In this document: positions 15,302 to 25,613 of the stretch, one piece after another
How the letters are laid out: each line of letters opens with the position of its first letter
How positions within the stretch are numbered: position 1 is the first letter of the stretch
NCBI RefSeq assembly: GCF_014648075.1
Contig: NZ_BMQK01000004.1
Coordinates: 376,048-440,047 of the forward strand
From: Streptomyces ruber
Lineage (GTDB): Bacteria; Actinomycetota; Actinomycetes; Streptomycetales; Streptomycetaceae
Direction: 5' to 3'
Length of the DNA: 64,000 nucleotides
Notes under the pieces: model-generated
The model's input: only the letters and a program-made list of their open reading frames with translations
Databases searched by the model: none
Told to the model about the DNA's origin: nothing
Made by a program: the position numbers and the translations under genes

Positions 15302-15841
15302 TCAGGCCCCGTTCGATCGCACCAGCACCCGCAGCAGATCGGCCAGTTCCCCGGCCTGCTTCTCGTCCAGACGGGACAGCGCCTCGTTCTGCACGGCCAG
15401 CCCGGCGACGACCGCCTCGTCGACCAGCCGCAGCCCCTCGTCCGTGAGGGTCACCCGCAGTCCCCGCCGGTCGTGCGGGTCGGGCGAGCGGCGCAGCAGC
15501 CCCGCGCGCTCCAGCTTGTCCAGGCGGCCGGTCATGCCGCCCGTGGTGAGCAGCAGCGTCGCCGAGAGCTGCCGGGGGGACAGCGTGTGCGGGGGTTCCG
15601 CGCGGCGCAGGGTGGCCAGCACGTCGAACTCGCCGCGCGAGACGCCGTACCGCGCGTACGCCCTGTCCATGCGGTCGCCCAGGGCGCGGGAGAGCCGGTG
15701 GATCCGCCCGAACACCTCCATCGCGGTGGTGTCCAGGTCGGGCCGCGCCACCGCCCACTGGCCGATGATCGCGTCGACGGGGTCCCTGGCGGGTTCCCCG
15801 GCCGGGTGAAGGGGGTCGGCGGAGTCGGCGCAGCGATTCAT
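15302..15841 (-). CDS. MarR-family transcriptional regulator
   Basis: A 179-residue MarR regulator. Helices at 45-70 lead into the winged helix-turn-helix at about 75-135, with LSPRQLSATLLLTTGGMTGR as the DNA-reading region and DPHDRRGLRVTLTDEG as the wing. The pattern matches the MarR/OhrR group, but no conserved N-terminal redox cysteine is visible in the domain. The start is ATG 15841, preceded by a TAGGAT box nine bases upstream and no ribosome site, so a leaderless message is likely. It is divergent from the carboxypeptidase gene at 16049. Its target and ligand are unknown. Confidence 0.9.
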   Translation of the reverse strand: MNRCADSADPLHPAGEPARDPVDAIIGQWAVARPDLDTTAMEVFGRIHRLSRALGDRMDRAYARYGVSRGEFDVLATLRRAEPPHTLSPRQLSATLLLTTGGMTGRLDKLERAGLLRRSPDPHDRRGLRVTLTDEGLRLVDEAVVAGLAVQNEALSRLDEKQAGELADLLRVLVRSNGA

Positions 15842-16048
15842 GGGGCGAGTATCCTACGCGGCCCCGTACGGCCGTCATGCCCCGTGGCCTGCGGGTGGCC
15901 TCCAGGGGCCTCCGGGCGACCTCCGGACGGCCGCCAGGATGTGCGCGAAGGTGGGCTTGACACTCCCGACCGGCCAGCCGAGCCTTGGGCAGAACCCGCT
16001 CGTGACCGCCCCGGAACACCACCGTCCGTTCCCGGCAAAGGAGTTGGC

Positions 16049-17464
16049 GTGGCTGCTACCGCCGGTTCCGCGCCCGCGACAGGCCTGCGGGAACTCTTCA
16101 CCCCCGAGTCCGCGCCCGGGTCCCCCGTCGCCCGGTCCGTCACCGCGGGGCGCTACCCCACCACCGGCGAACTCGCCCGGCACGCCGGACGCCTGGCCGT
16201 CACGTACCCCGGTCTGTTGCGGCTGCGTGCCGTCGGCACCTCGCGCGCGGGCCGCCCGCTGTGGCTGCTGTCCGCCGGGCGCGGGCGGCGCGACGTGCTC
16301 ACGGTCGCCGGCGCCCACGCCAACGAACCCGTCGGCGGTGCCTCCGCGCTGCACCTGGCCGAGCGGCTGGCCCTGGACCCCGCCGTGCTCGACGCCCTCG
16401 ACTGCGCCTGGCACGTCCTGCTCTGCCTGGACCCCGACGGCCTGGCCCTGAGCGAGCGCCACGGCTGGCCGTACGGGGAATGGGGCGTCGAGCACTACTA
16501 CCGGCACTTCTACCGGCAGCAGTTCACCTGCCAGCCCGAGTCCCGGCCCGTCGGGGGCCGGGCGGGGGCGCCCCTGCCCGAGTCCGACGCGCTCGTGGAC
16601 CTGCTCGACGAACTGCGGCCGGCCGTCCAGTTCTCGCTGCACGGCATCGAGGTTGGCGGAACCTTCCTGCAGCTGACCCGCGCGGTGCCCGGCGCCGCCC
16701 GCGCCTTCCGTGAACTGGCCGGGAACCTGCGGATCCCGGTGGAGGACCGGCCCTTCGACGGCATGGACTGGTTCGTCGAGGGCCCCGGCGTGCTGGTGCT
16801 GCCCGGCACCGGACCCGCGGGCGAGCGCGACGCGTCCGGCTTCCGCTCCGAGGTGACCTGGACGTACCCCATGCGGTACGGCACCGTCTCGGCCGTGATC
16901 GAGGCCCCGATGTGGGCGGTGGACGCCGTGGCCGACCCCCGGCCCACGGCCGCGTCCGAGGAGCACATCGCCCGGGTGAGCCGGATCCTGCTGGAGCGCG
17001 CCGCGCAGGTGGAGGCGGTCCTCGGCCCCGGCCCGGGCGACCCTCCGCCCGCCGACCTGCTGCCGTACGACGAGGCCGCCCGCGAACTGCTCGGCGTCGG
17101 TACCGCCATCGTGCGCACCTGGACGACCTATCTCGCCGAGGGCCTCGGCGGGGTAGGACTCGCCACCACCGTGGGCAACTCCGTCTCCCTCGACATCGCG
17201 GCCCGGCGTCTCCCGCTGCGCGCGGCGGCGATGCTGCGGCAGACACTCGGCGACCCGCCCGCCGACCCGGTGGCCGCGGGCGCGCTCGACGACATGGTGC
17301 GGCGGTGGTCCCGGGAGCTGGAGACCGTCTTCGGTGCCCGCTGGCTGCCCGTGCGCCGGCAGACGACCCTGCACGTCCACGCCATGCTGCGCCTCGCCCG
17401 CCTGCTGCTGGGCGCGGACGACGGCGAAGGGACGCGTACGGACACGGCAAGGGGCGCCCGGTGA
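16049..17464 (+). CDS. M14-family zinc carboxypeptidase
   Basis: A 471-residue metallopeptidase of the M14 (carboxypeptidase A-like) family. The zinc ligands are visible as H90-x-x-E93 in GAHANEPVGG and His198 in FSLHGIEVGG. The catalytic glutamate is Glu285 in VIEAPMW. There is no signal peptide, so it probably acts in the cytosol on peptides or modified amino acids. The C-terminal 150 residues are an additional helical domain (DYDEAARELLG region onward). GTG 16049 has an AAGGAG site. The stop codon lies inside a 13-bp terminator hairpin shared with pepN on the other strand. Confidence 0.88.
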   Translation: MAATAGSAPATGLRELFTPESAPGSPVARSVTAGRYPTTGELARHAGRLAVTYPGLLRLRAVGTSRAGRPLWLLSAGRGRRDVLTVAGAHANEPVGGASALHLAERLALDPAVLDALDCAWHVLLCLDPDGLALSERHGWPYGEWGVEHYYRHFYRQQFTCQPESRPVGGRAGAPLPESDALVDLLDELRPAVQFSLHGIEVGGTFLQLTRAVPGAARAFRELAGNLRIPVEDRPFDGMDWFVEGPGVLVLPGTGPAGERDASGFRSEVTWTYPMRYGTVSAVIEAPMWAVDAVADPRPTAASEEHIARVSRILLERAAQVEAVLGPGPGDPPPADLLPYDEAARELLGVGTAIVRTWTTYLAEGLGGVGLATTVGNSVSLDIAARRLPLRAAAMLRQTLGDPPADPVAAGALDDMVRRWSRELETVFGARWLPVRRQTTLHVHAMLRLARLLLGADDGEGTRTDTARGAR

Positions 17465-17479
17465 GCCACCGGGCGCCCC
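17451..17479. terminator. Compact bidirectional terminator overlapping the carboxypeptidase stop
   Basis: A perfect 13-bp stem (17451-17463 with 17467-17479) with a three-base loop. The left arm includes the last codons and the beginning of the stop codon of the carboxypeptidase gene. It serves both that gene and the convergent pepN. Confidence 0.85.
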
Positions 17480-17498
17480 TCAGCACGTCGCGAGCGGC

Positions 17499-20072
17499 TT
17501 ACTTCGCCGCGGCGTCCGCCCCCTGCGCCTTCAGGGCGCGCTCCACGCCCGCGCGGGACTCGGAGACGAGCCGACGCAGCGCCGGGCTCGGGTCGACGGA
17601 GTCCAGCCAGGCGTCCGTACGGTCCAGGGTCTCCTGGGAGACCTGCACCGACGGGTACAGACCGACGGCGATCTGCTGGGCCATCTCGTGGGAACGGGAG
17701 TCCCAGACGCCCTTGACCGCCTCGAAGTACTTCTCCGTGTACGGGGCGAGCAGCTCCCGCTGGTCGGTCTGGACGAAGCCCGCGATGACCGCCTCCTGCA
17801 CGGCGTTCGGGAGCTTGTCCGACGTGACCATCGACGCCCAGGCCTCCGCCTTGGCCTCCTCGGTCGGGCGCGCGGCGCGGGCCGCGGCCGCGTGGCGCTC
17901 GCCCGCCGCCGTCCGGTCGCGCTCGTACTCGGCCGCGATCTCCGCCTCGTCGTAGCGGCCCACGGCGGCGAGCCGCTGCACGAACGCCCAGCGCAGCTCG
18001 GTGTCGACGGCCAGGCCCTCCACCGTCTGCGAACCGTCCAGCAGGGCCTGCAGCAGGTCGAGCTGCTCCGGGGTGCGCGCGGTCGCGGCGAAGGCGCGCG
18101 CCCAGGCCAGCTGGTGGTCCGAGGCGGGCTCGGCCGACCGCAGGTGGGCCAGCGTGGCGTCGGTCCAGCGGGTGAGCAGCGTCTCGCGGGCCGCCGGGTC
18201 GGCGTACAGGTCGACCGCCAGCTTGACCTGCCGGTGCAGCGACTGCACGACGCCGATGTCGGACTCCTTGCCGATGCCGGAGAGCACCAGGGACAGGTAG
18301 TCGCGGGTGGCGAGCTCGCCGTCACGGGTCATGTCCCAGGCGGACGCCCAGCACAGCGCGCGCGGGAGGGACCACTCGAAGTCGCCGAGGTGCTCGGTGA
18401 CGAAGGCGAGGGACTGCTCGTCGAGGCGGACCTTGGCGTACGACAGGTCGTCGTCGTTGAGCAGGACCACGGCCGGGCGGCGCTTGCCCACCAGCTCCGG
18501 CACGGCGGTCAGCTCGCCGTCCACGTCCAGCTCCACGCGCTCGCCGCGCACCAGCTTGCCGCTCGCGTCGTCGAGGTCGTAGAAGCCGACCGCGACGCGG
18601 TGCGGGCGCAGGGTGGGCTCGCCCTTGGCGCCGGCGGGCAGGGCGGGGGCCTCCTGGCGGATGCCGAAGGAGGTGATGACCCCGTTCGCGTCCGTCTCGA
18701 TCTCCGGGCGGAGGACGTTGATGCCGGCCGTCTCCAGCCACTTCTTCGACCAGGTCCTCAGGTCGCGCCCGGAGGTCTCCTCCAGGGCGCCCAGCAGGTC
18801 GGACAGGCGCGTGTTGCCGTACGCGTGCCGCTTGAAGTAGGCCTGCACGCCCCGGAAGAACTCGTCCATGCCGACGTACGCGACGAGCTGCTTCAGCACG
18901 GACGCGCCCTTGGCGTAGGTGATGCCGTCGAAGTTGACGAGGACGTCGTCCAGGTCGTTGATCTCCGCCATGATCGGGTGCGTCGACGGGAGCTGGTCCT
19001 GCCGGTAGGCCCAGGTCTTCATCTGGTTGGCGAAGGTGGTCCAGGAGTGCGGCCAGCGCGAGTCCGGCGCGTACGCCTGGCAGGCGACCTCGGCGAAGGT
19101 GGCGAACGACTCGTTCAGCCACAGGTCGTTCCACCACTCCATGGTGACCAGGTCGCCGAACCACATGTGGGCCAGCTCGTGCAGGATCGTCGCGGCGCGC
19201 GCCTCGTACGCGGCGTCCGTGACCTTCGACCGGAACACGTACTGGTCGCGGAAGGTGACCGCGCCCGCGTTCTCCATCGCGCCCGCGTTGAACTCCGGCA
19301 CGAAGAGCTGGTCGTACTTGGCGAACGGATAGGCGTAGTCGAACTTCTCCTGGAACCAGTCGAAGCCCTGCCGGGTCACCTCGAAGATCGCGTCCGCGTC
19401 GAGGAACTCGGCGAGCGAGGGACGGCAGTAGATGCCCAGCGGCACGCTCTGCCCGTCCCTCTCGTACACGCTGTGCACCGAGTGGTACGGGCCCGCGATC
19501 AGCGCGGTGATGTACGTGGAGATCCGCGGCGTGGGCTCGAAGTGCCAGACGTTGTCCTTGGGCTCCGGGGTCGGCGAGTTGGACACCACGGTCCAGCCCT
19601 CCGGCGCCTTCACGGTGAACTGGAACGTGGCCTTCAGGTCCGGCTGCTCGAAGCTCGCGAACACCCGCCGGGCGTCCGGCACCTCGAACTGGGTGTACAG
19701 GTACGCCTGGTCGTCCACCGGGTCCACGAACCGGTGCAGGCCCTCGCCGGTGTTCGTGTACGCGCAGTCGGCGACGACACGGAGGATGTTCCGCCCCTCC
19801 AGCAGCCCCGGCAGGGCGATGCGGGAGTCCGCGAAGACCTCCGCGGGGTCGAGGGCGTCGCCGTTGAGGGTCACCTCGTGGACGGTCGGGGCCACCAGGT
19901 CGATGAAGGACTGCGCGCCGGTCTCCGCGGCATCGAAGCGCACCGTGGTCACGGACCGGAAGGTGCCCCCCTCCTGCGCGCCGGAGAGGTCGAGATCGAT
20001 CTCGTACGAGTCAACGGTGAGCAGCTTCGCCCGCTGCTGCGCCTCTTCACGGGTCAGGTTTGTGCCAGGCAC
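17499..20072 (-). CDS. pepN: Aminopeptidase N (M1 family)
   Basis: An 857-residue zinc aminopeptidase, the length of the known Streptomyces lividans PepN. The exopeptidase motif GAMEN is near residue 266. The zinc site HELAH, 18 residues and then Glu (LHELAHMWFGD...NESFA) is near 296. The C-terminal half is the helical ERAP1-like domain. It removes N-terminal residues from peptides in the cytosol. The GTG start at 20072 has GAGGAG upstream. It is downstream of asd on the same strand but separated by a terminator hairpin. A second M1 aminopeptidase with the same layout lies at 26981-29557. Confidence 0.96.
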   Translation of the reverse strand: MPGTNLTREEAQQRAKLLTVDSYEIDLDLSGAQEGGTFRSVTTVRFDAAETGAQSFIDLVAPTVHEVTLNGDALDPAEVFADSRIALPGLLEGRNILRVVADCAYTNTGEGLHRFVDPVDDQAYLYTQFEVPDARRVFASFEQPDLKATFQFTVKAPEGWTVVSNSPTPEPKDNVWHFEPTPRISTYITALIAGPYHSVHSVYERDGQSVPLGIYCRPSLAEFLDADAIFEVTRQGFDWFQEKFDYAYPFAKYDQLFVPEFNAGAMENAGAVTFRDQYVFRSKVTDAAYEARAATILHELAHMWFGDLVTMEWWNDLWLNESFATFAEVACQAYAPDSRWPHSWTTFANQMKTWAYRQDQLPSTHPIMAEINDLDDVLVNFDGITYAKGASVLKQLVAYVGMDEFFRGVQAYFKRHAYGNTRLSDLLGALEETSGRDLRTWSKKWLETAGINVLRPEIETDANGVITSFGIRQEAPALPAGAKGEPTLRPHRVAVGFYDLDDASGKLVRGERVELDVDGELTAVPELVGKRRPAVVLLNDDDLSYAKVRLDEQSLAFVTEHLGDFEWSLPRALCWASAWDMTRDGELATRDYLSLVLSGIGKESDIGVVQSLHRQVKLAVDLYADPAARETLLTRWTDATLAHLRSAEPASDHQLAWARAFAATARTPEQLDLLQALLDGSQTVEGLAVDTELRWAFVQRLAAVGRYDEAEIAAEYERDRTAAGERHAAAARAARPTEEAKAEAWASMVTSDKLPNAVQEAVIAGFVQTDQRELLAPYTEKYFEAVKGVWDSRSHEMAQQIAVGLYPSVQVSQETLDRTDAWLDSVDPSPALRRLVSESRAGVERALKAQGADAAAK

Positions 20073-20123
20073 GCGGTCATCTCCTCGGTATGTGTGCGTT
20101 GCGCCATCCTTCCACGGCCAGTG

Positions 20124-20159
20124 GTGAGGGCGCCCGCCCGGATCGGCGGGCGCCCTCAC
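20124..20159. terminator. Terminator between asd and pepN
   Basis: A 15-bp perfect stem (20124-20138 with 20145-20159) with a six-base loop lies directly after the asd stop and before the pepN start, both leftward. It should end asd transcription, giving pepN its own promoter between 20073 and 20123. Confidence 0.82.
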
Positions 20160-20177
20160 GCGCGTGACCGGCCGGCG

Positions 20178-21575
<1,398 letters not shown>

Positions 21576-24500
21576 TTACGAGGTGACCTTCTCGATCACC
21601 ACGCTGCCGGTGCCCGCGGCCGTGCCGCGCGCGTTCACCAGCTGGACGCGGCCGAAGAACTCCCGGCCCTCCGGCGCCTGGGCGGCCGGGACGACCGAGC
21701 CGGAGAACGTCGCCGACTCACCCGTGCCGAGCCGCACCGACGTGCCGTCCACCCGGATCTCGCCGAGCGTGGACGAGAAGTACACGTCGCGGTAGTCGTA
21801 CTCCGTCGACCCGCCCGGGACCGAGTAGGCGTCCACGACGACGGTGTACGTGCCCGCGGCCGGCCTGCTGACCGACACCGACTCCTCCGAGTCGCCGTCG
21901 GCGGAGCTGCCGACCTGCGTGCCCGCGGCGTTCAGCACGGCCAGGTCGAGGTCGGCGGCCGTGTCCGAGACGTTGCCGATGGCCACGTCGAGCGACTCGG
22001 CGCCCTCGGGCACCTCCACCGTGAAGGTCTGCCGGGCACCGTCCTCGATGACCGGCCGGTCCGTCCTCGACGAGCCGAGCCCGCCGCCCACGAGCCTGCC
22101 GTCGACCGGGGCGAGGTCGTTGGTGACCTTCCAGGAGACGGCGGTCGGCTCACCGGCCGTGGCCTCGGGGATCGTCACGAGCTCCGGGTCGAAGGTCGCG
22201 CCGAGGACGGAGACGTCCAGCCGGTACGGGTTGTCGAGCAGCGGCGACGTGCGGCGTGCCTCGACCTCGATCTCCCAGACGCCCGGCTGCGGGTTCTCGT
22301 ACGCCCGCACGTCGGGGCGGCAGCCGTTGCCGTCGAGGTAGTTGTCGTAGCAGTTGACCGTCGAGGTCGGGTCGGCCGGGACGCCGTACGGGTGGATGGC
22401 GATGAACCGGGTCTGGCTGCCCGTCCTCAGTCCGCCGATCGCGACCTCCAGCGTCTTCGCGCCCTCGGGGACGGTCACGAAGTACGAGGTCGGATCGTTG
22501 CGCTCGACCTTGCCCTTGGCCGAGAACGTGTGCTGCAGCGGCTCGGAGACGACCACCGTGTTCATGACCTGCTTGTCGATGCCCTCGGTGCGCGGGTCGT
22601 CGACCTCCAGGATCGCGCTGTGCAGCCCGGCGGAGCGCGGCTTGGCGGCGATCTTCACGGTGACCGGCTTGTTCAGCGGCAGCGAGACCACGTCGTCACC
22701 GACGATGCGGAACGTCTTGCCGCTGTTGTTCTCCAGGTGCAGCTCGTGGCGGACCGGCCGCTCGGAGCCGGTGGTCCGGGTGACGGTGACGTCGTACGTC
22801 TTCTGCTGCCCGGCCTCCAGGCCGCCCTCGCGGTCGTACAGGCCCGTGCCGAAGCCCGGGGTCTTGAGGGCGTAGTCGATCGCGGTGTCGACCGGGGCCT
22901 TCACCGTGTACTCGTGCGCGGTCGCGCCCTTGCGGATCGACTTCCACGCGTCGACGACGTTGAGGACGCCGACGCCCTCCTCGTACGCCTGGACGCCGCT
23001 GATGTGGTCGGCGGTCGAGGTGACCGCGGTGCGCAGCTTCGCCGGGGTGAGGTCGATGTCCTTCTGCTTCGCGGCCGACAGCAGCAGCGCCATCGCGCCC
23101 GCGGCCTGCGGCGAGGCCATCGAGGTGCCCTGGAGCATGCCGTAGCCGGGGGGCAGCGTGTAGCCGGCCTCGGCGACGGGCGCGCCGGGCATCCAGGTCT
23201 GGATCGTGTTGATCGCGGCGCCGGGCGCGGTCAGGGTCGGGGTGAAGCCGCCGTCCTCGCGCGGGCCGCGTGAGGAGAACGGGAACATGTTGTACTTCTT
23301 CTTCACCTCGGAGCCGTAGTTGGCGGCCCAGGTCTCCCGGGAGACGGACGCGCCGACCGAGATCACCTTGTCCGCGAGGGACGGGTCGCCGATGGTGTTG
23401 GCGCCGGGGCCGGAGTTGCCCGCGGAGATCACCAGCTGGACGCCGTAGGTGTCGATGAGCCGGGTGTAGAGCTCGGCGCGCGCGTTGTTGCCGTCGTTGA
23501 GCGCGGGCAGGCCGCCGATGGACATGTTGACGATGTCCACGCCGCGGTTCACGACGAGGTCGATCATGCCCTCGGTGAGCGCCACGTTGGTGCACCCGGC
23601 GCCGAAGATGCAGGCGCGCGAGGAGACGACCTGCGCACCGGGCGCCGCGCCGTTCATCTTCCCGCCGAACAGGGAGTTGGCGGCGGTGATGCCCGCGACG
23701 TGCGTGCCGTGCTCGGACTCGATGATGCCGATGTTGACGAAGTCGGCGGTCTTGCCGACCCAGGCGCCGCCGTACGGGTCGGTCGGCACGTCCTTGCGGA
23801 TCTCCACGACGAACGGCTGGCGTTCGGCGATCTCGGTGGACGGGTCGTCCGTGCCGAAGTACCCGATCTGGTAGCCGTCCTTGTACGGCTTCATCGGGGT
23901 GTCGTCGGTGAAGTCGTTGTTGTTGTTCAGGTCGACGCGGACCGTGCCGGCCGCGGCGTCGTACAGGACGCCCCAGCTGTCGGTCGTGTCGCCGTCGCGG
24001 TCGACGTCGCCGTTGGCGTCGCCGCCGGCCGTGACGTTCTCGCTGAAGCGCTGGATGCGGTAGTCGCCCGCGGGGGCCTTCCAGGTGGCGCCGCCCCAGG
24101 TGAACACCGGGCCGGAGACCGCCGTGTTCATCATGCGCCAGGTGCCGTCGCCGTCCACGATCGGGTCGGTGGCCGTCACCCAGTCGACGATCTTGCGCTC
24201 GCCGGTGGTGGTCTTCTGCAGCGCCGGGTGACCGAGGTCGACACCGGTGTCCAGGACGCCGATGGTGACGCCGCGGCCGTCCGCCTTCGGGTTCTGCTTC
24301 ACGAAGTCGACGGCGCCCGTCTCGAACGAGGGGTTGTACGGGTTCTCGGCGGGGGTCTTCCGGCCGGGCGCGGGGTACGCCTTGGACTTCGAGCCCTTCG
24401 ACACCTCGGCGCCCTCGGCGGTGTCCCCGGCCGGCGTCGGGTCGTCGAGCTGGATCTCGTGCCGCAGGTCGATGCCGTGCACGGAGGACAGCTTGGTGGC

Positions 24501-24899
24501 CGCCTCGATGGCGGCGTCGGCCTTCTTCGTGGGGACGGTGGCCCGGACGTAGCCGAGCTCGTCGTAGGTGCGGCCCACGGCGCCGCCGTCCACCGCGTCC
24601 AGCTGCCCGGCCACCTGGTCCGTCTCGCCCGGCTCGGTGGCGATCATCATGGTGATGTTCTTCTCGCCGTCCGCCTTGGCCTCGGCGAGCAGGTCGGCGT
24701 CGGCCGAACCGAGCTTGTCGTGCGCGGACTTCGGCTCACCCTCGGCGGGTGTGGTGGTGGCGGGGGCGTCCGCGGCGAAGGCCAGGGGTATCGGCCCGGC
24801 GGCGGACAGCGCGGCCACCAGTCCCGCGGCCACGGCTATCCGGGCCACGCGTCTGGCACCCGGTGCGGGGGTGCGCTGAGGGGTCTGGGTCATCGGCAT
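21576..24899 (-). CDS. Secreted subtilisin-family (S8) serine protease
   Basis: A 1107-residue exported protease. A twin-arginine-free Sec signal peptide spans roughly 1-42 (ARRVARIAVAAGLVAALSA, cleavage near AFA-ADA). A propeptide follows to about 170. The catalytic triad is intact: Asp in VLDTGVD near 219, His in HGTHVAGI near 398, Ser in GTSMASPQAAG near 591. A long insertion between Asp and His carries an Asp/Asn-rich segment that may bind calcium. The region from about 690 to the end holds beta-sandwich pre-peptidase-like domains. It is a single-gene unit with its own terminator, divergent from the Nudix gene. The role is extracellular protein breakdown. Confidence 0.94.
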   Translation of the reverse strand: MPMTQTPQRTPAPGARRVARIAVAAGLVAALSAAGPIPLAFAADAPATTTPAEGEPKSAHDKLGSADADLLAEAKADGEKNITMMIATEPGETDQVAGQLDAVDGGAVGRTYDELGYVRATVPTKKADAAIEAATKLSSVHGIDLRHEIQLDDPTPAGDTAEGAEVSKGSKSKAYPAPGRKTPAENPYNPSFETGAVDFVKQNPKADGRGVTIGVLDTGVDLGHPALQKTTTGERKIVDWVTATDPIVDGDGTWRMMNTAVSGPVFTWGGATWKAPAGDYRIQRFSENVTAGGDANGDVDRDGDTTDSWGVLYDAAAGTVRVDLNNNNDFTDDTPMKPYKDGYQIGYFGTDDPSTEIAERQPFVVEIRKDVPTDPYGGAWVGKTADFVNIGIIESEHGTHVAGITAANSLFGGKMNGAAPGAQVVSSRACIFGAGCTNVALTEGMIDLVVNRGVDIVNMSIGGLPALNDGNNARAELYTRLIDTYGVQLVISAGNSGPGANTIGDPSLADKVISVGASVSRETWAANYGSEVKKKYNMFPFSSRGPREDGGFTPTLTAPGAAINTIQTWMPGAPVAEAGYTLPPGYGMLQGTSMASPQAAGAMALLLSAAKQKDIDLTPAKLRTAVTSTADHISGVQAYEEGVGVLNVVDAWKSIRKGATAHEYTVKAPVDTAIDYALKTPGFGTGLYDREGGLEAGQQKTYDVTVTRTTGSERPVRHELHLENNSGKTFRIVGDDVVSLPLNKPVTVKIAAKPRSAGLHSAILEVDDPRTEGIDKQVMNTVVVSEPLQHTFSAKGKVERNDPTSYFVTVPEGAKTLEVAIGGLRTGSQTRFIAIHPYGVPADPTSTVNCYDNYLDGNGCRPDVRAYENPQPGVWEIEVEARRTSPLLDNPYRLDVSVLGATFDPELVTIPEATAGEPTAVSWKVTNDLAPVDGRLVGGGLGSSRTDRPVIEDGARQTFTVEVPEGAESLDVAIGNVSDTAADLDLAVLNAAGTQVGSSADGDSEESVSVSRPAAGTYTVVVDAYSVPGGSTEYDYRDVYFSSTLGEIRVDGTSVRLGTGESATFSGSVVPAAQAPEGREFFGRVQLVNARGTAAGTGSVVIEKVTS

Positions 24900-25088
24900 C
24901 CCTTGTGCGTAAAGGAACGATCGGCGGCGATCCGAGCGGCGATACGGATCGCTCTCGTCCGGAATGTGGCACCGGACGACCGCTCAGCCTTACCCATAGA
25001 ACAGCAGTTTGGGGAGGGGTGATCGTGACGTTAACAAAGTGGTGACGTGATTCCGCTTCCTCTCAGGGAGTTGATAGCGGCTGATGGA

Positions 25089-25100
25089 CGGACATGTCCG
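25089..25100. promoter_or_regulatory. Perfect 12-bp palindrome in the protease/Nudix divergent region
   Basis: CGGACATGTCCG is a perfect palindrome 47 bases before the Nudix start. Nearby, GTGACGT occurs twice 17 bases apart (25025-25031, 25042-25048). Either could be an operator, but no regulator gene is adjacent. Confidence 0.3.
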
Positions 25101-25133
25101 CCGATCGTCCACACCTGCGAAGGACCTTCTGTG

Positions 25134-25139
25134 TAAGGT
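25134..25139 (+). promoter_or_regulatory. -10 box of a probable leaderless Nudix transcript
   Basis: TAAGGT ends eight bases before the ATG at 25148. No ribosome binding site is present, so transcription probably begins at the start codon. Confidence 0.5.
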
Positions 25140-25147
25140 CTGCGCGC

Positions 25148-25603
25148 ATGCGTGAGGAGTTGAGGGTGGCGGCGTACGCGATATGCGTACGCGACGGAAG
25201 GCTGCTGCTGGCCCGCCTGGTCGGCCGGGACGGCAGCAGACGGTGGACGCTGCCGGGCGGCGGCATGGACCACGGGGAGGATCCCTACGACACGGTCGTC
25301 CGCGAGGTCGCCGAGGAGACCGGGTACGCGGTCGAGCCGACAGCCCTCCTCGGCATCGACTCCATGACGCGGCACTACCCCCGCCGCTTCAGCACCGTCG
25401 CCGACTTCCACGGCCTGCGGATCGTCTACGAGGCCCGCGTCACCGGCGGCGAGCTGCGCCACGAGACGAACGGCTCCACCGACAGGGCCGCCTGGCACCC
25501 GCTCGACACGGTGCCGGACCTGGAGCGCGTGAGCCTGGTGGACGCGGCCCTGACGCTGTGGCGGGAGCGCCCGGCCGCCGGCCACGTGGCGGGCCGGGCC
25601 TGA
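25148..25603 (+). CDS. Nudix hydrolase
   Basis: A 151-residue single-domain Nudix protein. The Nudix box is complete from Gly38 (G-x5-E44-x7-R52-E53-V-A-E56-E57-T-G59-Y60), so the metal-binding glutamates that hydrolyse nucleoside diphosphate-X bonds are all present. Substrate specificity cannot be deduced; candidates are ADP-ribose, damaged nucleotides and NADH. The ATG at 25148 lacks a ribosome site but has a close -10 box, which suggests leaderless translation. It is divergent from the subtilase gene. The next gene is convergent, ten bases from its stop. Confidence 0.92.
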   Translation: MREELRVAAYAICVRDGRLLLARLVGRDGSRRWTLPGGGMDHGEDPYDTVVREVAEETGYAVEPTALLGIDSMTRHYPRRFSTVADFHGLRIVYEARVTGGELRHETNGSTDRAAWHPLDTVPDLERVSLVDAALTLWRERPAAGHVAGRA

Positions 25604-25613
25604 CCGGGCGCGG

